NCBI RefSeq assembly: GCF_034259205.1
Contig: NZ_CP139487.1
Coordinates: forward strand, 186,001-250,000
Source of the DNA: Peredibacter starrii
GTDB taxonomy: Bacteria > Bdellovibrionota > Bacteriovoracia > Bacteriovoracales > Bacteriovoracaceae
DNA length: 64,000 bases
Direction of reading: 5' to 3'
Under the pieces are notes generated by a model that saw only the letters and a list, made by a program, of their open reading frames with translations, searched no databases and was not told the origin of the DNA. Shown piece after piece: positions 1 to 6,304 of the stretch. The first letter of the stretch is position 1. Each line of letters starts with the position of its first letter. The translations under genes and the position numbers were made by a program.

Positions 1-30
1 AATGAGTATATCTTTCTTTTTGACTTTCAA

Positions 31-58
31 TTGTTCCATCTGAGATTTGCCCTATAAT
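31..58 (+). promoter_or_regulatory. Promoter of the ferredoxin gene, probably leaderless
   Basis: A -35 box TTGTTC (31-36) and a perfect -10 box TATAAT (53-58) are separated by 16 bases. Counting the last -10 base as -7 puts the transcript start at 65, which is the A of the ferredoxin ATG. No Shine-Dalgarno sequence precedes that ATG. Confidence 0.6.
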
Positions 59-64
59 AGCATT

Positions 65-253
65 ATGAATGAAGTCACCCTGGAAATCTCCTCAATTTGC
101 ATCTCATGTGACAATTGCCGATTAATTTGTCCGGAGAATGCCGTTGTGACCAATGGTCAGGAGTATTACATTGATCCCTGGAGCTGTACCCTTTGTGGCC
201 TTTGCATCGAGATCTGTCCAGTAGACTGCATCAAAGAAACTAAGGCTACTTAA
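65..253 (+). CDS. Small 2x[4Fe-4S] ferredoxin
   Basis: This 62-residue soluble protein carries two four-cysteine motifs of the bacterial 8Fe ferredoxin type: C12, C15, C18, C22 followed by P, and C41, C44, C47, C51 followed by P. It should be a low-potential electron carrier in the cytoplasm; its partner is not evident from the neighbours. An upstream in-frame TTG at 47 would add six residues but would place the -10 box inside the gene, so ATG at 65 is preferred. The 3' end overlaps the convergent uridylyltransferase gene by 8 bases. An extra cysteine (C55) follows the second motif. Confidence 0.85.
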   Translation: MNEVTLEISSICISCDNCRLICPENAVVTNGQEYYIDPWSCTLCGLCIEICPVDCIKETKAT

Positions 254-1193
254 CTTCTTCGTTTAAATCATTCCACCACACCATTGGCACATTCCTTTTC
301 GTCACATTCTGACCCGCAAGAATGATACTAGGACCCAGGTCCCGCGCTTCTCCATCAGCATTGAGATTAATCACATTCGCTGATTTCGCATGATATGAGA
401 TTTGCTGAAGATCAATCTTCCAGGTTTTAAGCGCACGTTCCTGCACGAGAAAACGAAGGAAAGGATGAGTTGATTTCACACGGTAAGTTTGAAGAATATT
501 AAAACTTGTTTCCCAATAACGTTTAACGGTACCGAAGTCCCAATAATCGACACCGTCCAGAAGAATGGCCGGAATGTCCTTCTTATCAAATGGGCACACT
601 GACTCAAAGAACGGACTCACACCTGGAGTCTTGGTTAATTGTGCCAGGTCGATATAAGAAATACCTGTATAAGTTTCCACGCGGCTGTTAGGTGCGAGGT
701 CTTTGTTCTTCACGATCTTCTTCACCAAACGATTCGCATCGATCTCTAGAGCGTTATAACCAAGTGAAGAATTCACCCAGTAACTAAACAGAACACCTGA
801 ATGCTTTTGATAAGGTTCCAAGATTTTAAAAAGGTGATCTTTCGACAGATAGAAAAACTGATCCGCATTTAAAACCAGAAGTTTTCCACGGTAATTAACT
901 TTGGACGCTAGATTGTGGATGGCCCCACCAATGTCCAGAATCTCCGGCTTTTCCCAAAGGAAAGTCACACCTTCGAAGGCACTTTTCCCCTTACAGAAGG
1001 CCTCAATCTCCTCACCCATATAGTGAAGATTGATATAGATCTTCTCGATCCCTAAGCTTCGAGCGTAGGCCACTTGAAGTTCGAGTAGACTCTTTTCAAA
1101 TACCGGCCAGAGAACTTTTGGTAATTTTTGTCCAATGGCACCCATGCGAGTGCCGAATCCTGCGGCGAGGATTAAGCAATGATCAATTCGCAT
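246..1193 (-). CDS. murU: MurU-like sugar-1-phosphate nucleotidyltransferase
   Basis: The N-terminus has the nucleotidyltransferase signature LAAGFGTRM (residues 9-17) followed by LPKVLWPV (24-31), and a metal-binding aspartate sits in VLNADQF near residue 111. In Pseudomonas, MurU makes UDP-MurNAc from MurNAc-1-phosphate. The start overlaps the 3' end of an AmgK-like kinase by 11 bases; AmgK-MurU is the known anabolic peptidoglycan recycling pair, and this pairing is the main reason for the call. At 315 residues it is longer than the roughly 225 of Pseudomonas MurU, with a C-terminal extension of unknown role. A glucose- or mannose-1-phosphate substrate cannot be excluded from sequence alone. 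Confidence 0.72.
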   Translation of the reverse strand: MRIDHCLILAAGFGTRMGAIGQKLPKVLWPVFEKSLLELQVAYARSLGIEKIYINLHYMGEEIEAFCKGKSAFEGVTFLWEKPEILDIGGAIHNLASKVNYRGKLLVLNADQFFYLSKDHLFKILEPYQKHSGVLFSYWVNSSLGYNALEIDANRLVKKIVKNKDLAPNSRVETYTGISYIDLAQLTKTPGVSPFFESVCPFDKKDIPAILLDGVDYWDFGTVKRYWETSFNILQTYRVKSTHPFLRFLVQERALKTWKIDLQQISYHAKSANVINLNADGEARDLGPSIILAGQNVTKRNVPMVWWNDLNEEVK

Positions 1194-2214
1194 AATAGTG
1201 CTGGTATAGTTTTTGTTTAAGATCAGCGTAACGAGGATTATCCATCATCACACGACGAATTTTTTCCATGGCAAAGCCAATGTACTTCAAATAACGATCG
1301 TCCTTACGCCAGTTATAGATATAGCAGAAGCTTCCCACCGCTTTAAACACACGCTGGATGGTCATGTCGTCATATAGCTCAAGAAACTGCTCATAAGTTT
1401 TCTGACCATGGATCGCAGGATCCAGATTGTCATAGTAATAACGCTTCAGAGATTCGCGATTTGATTGTTTTAAATCGTAGTAACAGTCTTCCAAGAGCGA
1501 TACGAGATCGTATTGAGGAATACCCCAACGGGCGTCCTGGAAATCGATGAAGATGTAGTTATTGTCTTTCACCATAATGTTACGTGAGTGGAAATCACGG
1601 TGAGTGATCACCATTTTCTGATCGGCCAGACGCTTCATGATTGGGTCAAAAAGTTTTTCCAAATCCTGAATCAGGTTTTCATCTTCAATCTTATTGAAGA
1701 AATTCAGAAAGTACTTAAATGTAAAACGCGTTTCATCCATGTACTTCTGATAATCAAATTTCAACTGAAATAGATTTGGATTCTTAACCGCTCCTGCTGG
1801 AATTCTATGAAGTTCCAGAAGCTGGTCCACGATGGTTTTATAAACCGTGTATTCCTTCTCAGTCGACGTCATATCACTCAAATGAGTAAGAAGTGTCACG
1901 TTACCAAGATCTTCTTGAAGTGAGTAACCACGAGACAAGTTATGGTCTAAAATCGCAGGAACGCGAACTTTATTGGTGCCTAAAAATTGTTGAACCGAAA
2001 GGAAGGGATGCTTTTCCATCTCACCTTCAAACGGGTTATCCAGACAAACCACATAGCTCTTTTTGTCTGTGAATATGCGATAGTAACGACGAGTTGAAGC
2101 GTCCCCGGTCAGCTTATCAATTTCTTCCAGCTTCTCATTTTTGAGAATGTCTTTGTCCTGGGTCTTGTTAAATAACTCTTCGATAAAAAAGCGTTCTGCT
2201 TGTTCCGGTTTCAT
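1183..2214 (-). CDS. amgK: AmgK-like amino-sugar kinase (aminoglycoside phosphotransferase fold)
   Basis: A cytoplasmic 343-residue kinase. GDASTRRYYR (37-46) resembles the start of AmgK and related APH-fold kinases, THRDFHSRN (204-212) is the catalytic loop with its Asp and Asn, and FIDFQDA (222-228) is the metal-binding DFG-like motif. AmgK phosphorylates the anomeric carbon of MurNAc and GlcNAc; its product is the MurU substrate. The gene overlaps the upstream lipoprotein gene by 4 bases (ATGA) and the downstream MurU gene by 11, so the three are almost certainly co-translated. For a bacterium feeding on prey cell walls, this route would reuse MurNAc without degrading it. Confidence 0.75.
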   Translation of the reverse strand: MKPEQAERFFIEELFNKTQDKDILKNEKLEEIDKLTGDASTRRYYRIFTDKKSYVVCLDNPFEGEMEKHPFLSVQQFLGTNKVRVPAILDHNLSRGYSLQEDLGNVTLLTHLSDMTSTEKEYTVYKTIVDQLLELHRIPAGAVKNPNLFQLKFDYQKYMDETRFTFKYFLNFFNKIEDENLIQDLEKLFDPIMKRLADQKMVITHRDFHSRNIMVKDNNYIFIDFQDARWGIPQYDLVSLLEDCYYDLKQSNRESLKRYYYDNLDPAIHGQKTYEQFLELYDDMTIQRVFKAVGSFCYIYNWRKDDRYLKYIGFAMEKIRRVMMDNPRYADLKQKLYQHYYAN

Positions 2215-3062
2215 AGAACTCCGTCTCTAATACTATTAATGAATGTGTAAAAGTTTTTTGATGATGTCTTCTTTGCCAAAACGTCATCATCATCAGATGA
2301 GTTTTTAATCACGAAGGCCTTAAACAGGGCCTCTTCGCGGTTAATTAAATTGGCATCTCCAACCTGGAGAATAAAGTCTGCAGTATTTCGGTTTTGGGTC
2401 TGAAGCCACGAGAGATAGTACTCTCCATCATATCCACTTCTGACCGTCAGATAGTGGGCCCACTTATGGACCTCCATCTTTTCTTCTAGTTCAAGACGGT
2501 TTAAAGAAAGCATACGCTCCAGAGGAATATAGCCCACAGGAATGATTGTTTGTTTTGGATAAATCAATCGTTCACTACGAACAAGTTCAAACGACAGAAT
2601 GCTTACGAGCATGCTTTCGTGCTTGATGTACTTTGAGATGAGACCACGAGAAAGAAACAACTCTCCCTTAGGCAGTGAAAAGTGTAACGGCGATTCTGAA
2701 TCCAGAATGGTCACATTGGCGGTTTTTAGTTCTTTGAAAAAGATCTCGTTGGTCGAAATAATTTCGCTTACCAAAGAATCGAGATAGCGTTTAGTGACAT
2801 GGCCCTGAGACAAGGTCTTAGCTCCTGGAGTGGCCAGGAAAGGCGTCTTTAAAGAGGCCAGGTGATCTTTGTAGTCCTTCTCTGACATTTCACTGTAAGC
2901 GTTCTTAACGATGGATCCGCCCTTAGAATCTTTAATGGGGATTCGTACAGTGGAGCAAGAAGCTACAAGAAGAAACAGGAAAAAATAATAAACCCCCGCT
3001 TTCAGCGAGGGTCTATGAGTGTGATTTGAATAGTGGAGATTAAATACCTGAAGCGACTTCAC
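2211..3062 (-). CDS. M48 metalloprotease-like lipoprotein lacking the zinc site
   Basis: A 283-residue protein with a hydrophobic segment (about 24-35) ending in a lipobox LVASC (C36), so probably a lipoprotein. Residues 126-164 follow the pattern of M48 peptidases such as BepA: LPKGELFLSRGLI matches the strand-turn before the active helix. Where HEXXH should be, the sequence reads SFELVRSE, so both histidines are missing. GYDGEYYLSWL (210-220) matches the family's later GYD motif. It is likely a pseudopeptidase with a structural or chaperone role. The only canonical start, ATG at 3062, lies 23 bases inside the LysM gene and gives an unusually long stretch before the hydrophobic core. A terminator-like hairpin lies within these first codons. 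Confidence 0.6.
   Translation of the reverse strand: MKSLQVFNLHYSNHTHRPSLKAGVYYFFLFLLVASCSTVRIPIKDSKGGSIVKNAYSEMSEKDYKDHLASLKTPFLATPGAKTLSQGHVTKRYLDSLVSEIISTNEIFFKELKTANVTILDSESPLHFSLPKGELFLSRGLISKYIKHESMLVSILSFELVRSERLIYPKQTIIPVGYIPLERMLSLNRLELEEKMEVHKWAHYLTVRSGYDGEYYLSWLQTQNRNTADFILQVGDANLINREEALFKAFVIKNSSDDDDVLAKKTSSKNFYTFINSIRDGVL
2980..3011 (-). terminator. Intrinsic terminator inside the 5' end of the lipoprotein gene
   Basis: On the minus strand CCCTCGC (3011-3005) and GCGGGGG (2999-2993) form a 7-bp stem with one G-U pair and a 5-base loop, followed by TTTATTATTTTTT. It lies 29 bases after the LysM stop codon but overlaps codons 18-28 of the next gene, so termination and translation there would compete. 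Confidence 0.65.
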
Positions 3063-3786
3063 GACCGTTTTCTAAATAATAAATTGTGAAGCCAGAATAG
3101 ATCTTATTTGGGTCTTTGATAAGAGGACGATTGTTGTCCCAGATAAGTTTCCATTTTTTTGTAGTGGCATAAACGTTATGTGAAATACCACCCAGAGTAT
3201 CACCAGTGCGGATTAAGTAAGGAAGACCCTGTGGGTTCCATACGAATTCTTCAGCTGGGGCCATATAGTTAAGAGTCATACCTTCTCTTAGACCTGTAGA
3301 ACCTTTAAGAGCACCTGCGTTTGTTGTAGCAAGTTCTTTCCATTTACCGTAATCGCCATAAAGTTTGAAAGCGATCATCATAAGAGTTTCATTTTTTTGT
3401 ACTGTGTATTGTTTCATTGTGCCTGAATCAGACATTGAAACTACCGGAGTCGTACCAGCATCTGCTGCTGATAAATCAGGAGTGGCCTCTTCAACAATTG
3501 CAGAGTCTGCAACGATTGGCTCTTCAGTTACACCGGCCATATCAGGTTCAGCAGAATCTGCTGCTGCCATATCAGCTGCCGCGGCATCCGCGTCTGTAGC
3601 ATCGTCTGCTAGTGATGTATCTGTTGCTTCAGCAGTTGCCTGCTCATCTGTAGGATTTTCAATGAACTCATCTGCATCAGATAGTTCGATCTGTGGGGTT
3701 TCTTCCGTAACTTTTTGTGCTGATTTCGAACCAGAACACGATACTAAGCTTAAACTTAGCAATACCAACCATGCCGTAGACTTCAT
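3040..3786 (-). CDS. Lipoprotein with two LysM domains
   Basis: A 248-residue exported lipoprotein. A short signal peptide ends in the lipobox LVSC (C17). About 100 residues of Ala/Asp/Glu/Thr-rich, probably disordered linker follow, then two LysM-type repeats: one beginning QYTVQKNETL and ending REGMTLNY, the second beginning YLIRTGDTLGGISHNVY. LysM domains bind peptidoglycan glycan chains, so the protein should tether a membrane to the cell wall. ATG at 3786 is chosen over an in-frame GTG six bases upstream because GAGGAG sits five bases before the ATG. It is the first gene of the set leading to the AmgK/MurU pair. Confidence 0.8.
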   Translation of the reverse strand: MKSTAWLVLLSLSLVSCSGSKSAQKVTEETPQIELSDADEFIENPTDEQATAEATDTSLADDATDADAAAADMAAADSAEPDMAGVTEEPIVADSAIVEEATPDLSAADAGTTPVVSMSDSGTMKQYTVQKNETLMMIAFKLYGDYGKWKELATTNAGALKGSTGLREGMTLNYMAPAEEFVWNPQGLPYLIRTGDTLGGISHNVYATTKKWKLIWDNNRPLIKDPNKIYSGFTIYYLENGREVASGI

Positions 3787-3822
3787 AATCACTCCTCGAT
3801 TAATGACACACAGATAAAGTGT

Positions 3823-3841
3823 ATTATATCTGGAATTCCAG
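3823..3841 (-). promoter_or_regulatory. Promoter -10 box with overlapping operator-like palindrome, LysM gene
   Basis: A perfect TATAAT (3828-3823 on the minus strand) lies 37 bases before the LysM ATG. Immediately upstream, in the -35/-10 spacer, is the perfect 12-base palindrome CTGGAATTCCAG (3830-3841). No good -35 hexamer is visible, which suggests an activator or repressor site. Confidence 0.5.
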
Positions 3842-3872
3842 GGGCAGGTGGAAAAAATTGCTAACTAAGTCC

Positions 3873-4547
3873 TTAGAAATAGAAAAACATATCTTTCTGG
3901 TCAATTGAATCCCAGATACGTTTTACCAAGCGATCGAAGTGTTCTTCGTTATCTAAGAAGTCTAATTCATCAGTATCTACAATCAAGGATTTACCTAAAT
4001 TATAGTTGTTGTACCAATCATCATAATATTTGTTAAGACTAGTAAGGTACTCAACTGGAATTGCTTGCTCATAGTCACGGCCACGTTGTTTGATACGCTC
4101 TTGAAGCTTAGGCACTGAACGGCGTAGGAAAATCATTAGCGTCGGAGGACTCAAGAACTGAATCATTGAATCGTAAAGCGTGCGGTAGTTATTGTAGTCA
4201 CGATCATCCAACTTCCCTTGCTCATGAAGAGAACGGGCGAAGATGTTGGCATCTTCATAGATAGAACGATCTTGAACCGAACTAGCAGGAAGAGCTTCAA
4301 TCTCACGGTGAGTGTTGAAACGGTGATTTAAAAAATACACTTGAAGTGGAAATGACCAACGAGACATGTCTGCATAGAAGTCTGATAGGTAAGGATTGTC
4401 TTGAACAGATTCAAAATGTGGCTTCCAACCCAGACGTTCAGAAAGTTTCTTTGTAAGAGTGGTCTTACCGCTACCAATGTTTCCCGCCACTACAACGAAC
4501 ATAGGATTAGCAGCGCTGCTAAGGCGATGATAGGCCATCTCTGACAT
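3873..4547 (-). CDS. Deoxynucleoside kinase
   Basis: A 224-residue cytoplasmic enzyme of the deoxyadenosine/deoxyguanosine kinase family. The P-loop GNIGSGKTT is at residues 22-30, the DRS motif of the family lies near residue 95 (VQDRSIYED), and an arginine-rich lid RIKQRGRDYEQ follows. These kinases phosphorylate scavenged deoxynucleosides; the exact base preference cannot be read here. The start at 4547 is set by AGGAG (minus strand, near 4554-4558) six to seven bases upstream; an in-frame ATG at 4568 has no such site. Salvage of DNA building blocks fits a predator that digests prey DNA. Confidence 0.87.
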   Translation of the reverse strand: MSEMAYHRLSSAANPMFVVVAGNIGSGKTTLTKKLSERLGWKPHFESVQDNPYLSDFYADMSRWSFPLQVYFLNHRFNTHREIEALPASSVQDRSIYEDANIFARSLHEQGKLDDRDYNNYRTLYDSMIQFLSPPTLMIFLRRSVPKLQERIKQRGRDYEQAIPVEYLTSLNKYYDDWYNNYNLGKSLIVDTDELDFLDNEEHFDRLVKRIWDSIDQKDMFFYF

Positions 4548-4610
4548 GAAGTTCTCCTGAATATGCATAGAGTAAAAGGTTAATATGAATCTTGTAAGAA
4601 ATCTTGACTC

Positions 4611-4648
4611 AATTGATCAATTTATAATTTTTTATCATTCATTCACAA
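4611..4648 (-). promoter_or_regulatory. Promoter of the deoxynucleoside kinase gene with start-site palindrome
   Basis: On the minus strand a -35 TTGTGA (4648-4643), a 16-base spacer and a -10 TATAAA (4626-4621) predict a start near 4614. The perfect palindrome AATTGATCAATT (4611-4622) overlaps the end of the -10 box and the start point, where a repressor would be effective. The -35 overlaps that of the divergent promoter. Confidence 0.45.
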
Positions 4649-4670
4649 AGCTGCGTTAATTACCTAGAAT
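4642..4670 (+). promoter_or_regulatory. Promoter of the outer-membrane protein gene at 4681
   Basis: TTCACA (4642-4647), 17-base spacer, TAGAAT (4665-4670). The predicted start is near 4677, only about 4 bases before the ATG at 4681, and no Shine-Dalgarno sequence is present. Confidence 0.55.
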
Positions 4671-4680
4671 AAAAAGCTGA

Positions 4681-5658
4681 ATGAAGTATTTCAGTGTGAT
4701 TTTTGTTTATTTACTCTTAGTTATGAGCGGATCTGTGTTCGCGCAATCTCTCGTGGAAGACGCAAATTTATCTACGCCAACCGAAAATGGTGAGAATACT
4801 TTCACTGAAACAATAAAAATTATTTCAAGTTCCAAGAAAATTTTCATTTTAACCAACAACAATCAGCAACTCGGACCGGGAGATTTTGTTTCTCTAGCTC
4901 TGGATAACAATCTTGCTGCACGAGCAGTGGTTGCGAAGACTCACCAAGGACAAGTTGGAATCAAGATTCTAAAAATCTATTCTCTTACTCAGTGGGGCCG
5001 CCTTCGTCGTGATCAAGAAGTTCAAATCATTAAAGGTGATGATTCGATGTTTGGTAAAAAAGCTGCACCAGTTGTTGATGAGAGTGCCACTGCTAAAATT
5101 AAATCAGAAGATGATCTTTATACCGGTGACGTTGTTGTAGATGATGAGATTGGTGTTTTTGAAGACAACAAGAACCGTCATATCAAGCCGGATAACTTAG
5201 TCGCCCTGACCGGTGCTTTCCTGGAAGCTTCGGAAGTTGAATCAAAAGGCGGAAAAGTTCGCGCCAATGAATTTGGTATTTCATGGGCCTATCAATTTTC
5301 GGACAACTACTTTATTGAAGGTCTCTATGGTCGTGCCATGATTGATGACTTTCCGGCCGGCGGTGTTCAGACTCTTGTGAACCACATGACCGCTCGCTTG
5401 AAGTATAACTTCAAGGGACCGCTCTACACTTTCTTCATGCCGTATATCGGTTACCATACTTATACTGTTTCAAGTCCTGACGCCGGAAACGGAACAAGCT
5501 CAACTGCTAACGCTGAAGAATTAGACGCCATCAATAAACTAAAAAAATCCGGACCGGTTTTCGGTGTGACAGCACTTCGTCGATTGGTTCCCGGTTGGTT
5601 TATTAAAGCAGATCTTGGCTCCGACATTATCAACGTAGGGTTTGCCATTGAATTTTAA
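4681..5658 (+). CDS. Outer-membrane beta-barrel protein with N-terminal periplasmic domain
   Basis: A signal peptide (1-21, ending SVFA before Q) precedes a roughly 90-residue beta-rich domain. Its phrases on a bound value that is 'returned', such as LGPGDFVSL and QEVQIIKGD, resemble the small C-terminal domain of FlgT-like proteins. After an acidic linker, residues from about 185 onward alternate in barrel style and end in the aromatic C-terminus AIEF typical of BAM substrates. Family not recognised. The 3' end overlaps the LptM-like gene by 17 bases. The gene at 47050-48513 shows the same domain order. Confidence 0.6.
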   Translation: MKYFSVIFVYLLLVMSGSVFAQSLVEDANLSTPTENGENTFTETIKIISSSKKIFILTNNNQQLGPGDFVSLALDNNLAARAVVAKTHQGQVGIKILKIYSLTQWGRLRRDQEVQIIKGDDSMFGKKAAPVVDESATAKIKSEDDLYTGDVVVDDEIGVFEDNKNRHIKPDNLVALTGAFLEASEVESKGGKVRANEFGISWAYQFSDNYFIEGLYGRAMIDDFPAGGVQTLVNHMTARLKYNFKGPLYTFFMPYIGYHTYTVSSPDAGNGTSSTANAEELDAINKLKKSGPVFGVTALRRLVPGWFIKADLGSDIINVGFAIEF

Positions 5659-5824
5659 ACTTCTGCTTCTCATGTTGGTGCTAACAGGTTGTGGAGTTAA
5701 GGGTGACCCAACTTCACCTAAGGATGAGCGTCTTCCATCTCTCATGGATAACTATCCCGACATTAATTTGCAGCAGCCAATCAACGAAACCAAACCCATG
5801 GGCAATTCGAAACGGAAGCGCTGA
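5642..5824 (+). CDS. lptM: LptM-like small lipoprotein
   Basis: A 60-residue lipoprotein starting at TTG 5642, inside the end of the preceding gene. The signal peptide is followed by LTGCGVKGDP, with the lipobox LTGC (C17) and the GCGxKG signature of the LptM (YifL) family. In E. coli LptM assists disulfide maturation of the LPS translocon LptD. The remaining 40 residues are hydrophilic and poorly conserved, as in the family. The stop codon overlaps the folK start by one base. The family call rests on the short lipobox motif and size only. Confidence 0.6.
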   Translation: MPLNFKLLLLMLVLTGCGVKGDPTSPKDERLPSLMDNYPDINLQQPINETKPMGNSKRKR

Positions 5825-6282
5825 TGTCACTCATCATTGCGACCGGCTCAAATATTGGCGATTCTCTTCAACATCTTGAAGAGGCCAAACAGATTCTCGC
5901 ACAAAAATTTACCCTCATTGCCGCCAGTCGAGTTTATGTTTCAAAAGCAGTTGATTATGAAAATCAGCCTGATTTTTTTAATCAAGTTCTCGAGTTCCGC
6001 ATCCCTGCGTTAAGCCCGCACCAAGTCATGCAGGAATTATTAAATTTGGAAAAGTCGTTAGGAAGAAACCGAAATATTCCGAAAGGTCCTCGCACAATCG
6101 ACTTAGATATTATTTTTTGGGGACTAGATACTGTAAATGAACCTGCGTTAACCATCCCTCATCCTCGTTGGAACGAGCGAAGCTTTGTGGTTAGACCTCT
6201 TCAGGAATTGCCGTTCTTTCAAACAATTGAAAAATGTTTTACAATTCCTAAGTCATTCAATGTAGATGCCTCTCCCATCTAA
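5824..6282 (+). CDS. folK: 6-hydroxymethyl-7,8-dihydropterin pyrophosphokinase
   Basis: HPPK, 152 residues, transfers pyrophosphate from ATP to 6-hydroxymethyl-dihydropterin in folate synthesis. The N-terminal ATGSNIGD glycine loop, the central signature GPRTIDLDIIFW (Mg-binding aspartates in DLD) and the C-terminal PHPRWNERSFVVRPL are all present. The start codon overlaps the preceding stop (TGATG), indicating coupling. No other folate gene is in the window. Confidence 0.93.
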   Translation: MSLIIATGSNIGDSLQHLEEAKQILAQKFTLIAASRVYVSKAVDYENQPDFFNQVLEFRIPALSPHQVMQELLNLEKSLGRNRNIPKGPRTIDLDIIFWGLDTVNEPALTIPHPRWNERSFVVRPLQELPFFQTIEKCFTIPKSFNVDASPI

Positions 6283-6304
6283 GTTTTTAATCAAGGATTA
6301 GATT

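Noticed and set aside
3365-3817. Long plus-strand open frame opposite the LysM lipoprotein gene
   Set aside because: It is the mirror of the Ala/Asp/Thr-rich linker codons and has no start signals.
4604-4628. TTGACT ... TATAAT as a strong plus-strand promoter
   Set aside because: The spacing is only 13 bases, too short for sigma70; the boxes at 4642-4670 fit better.
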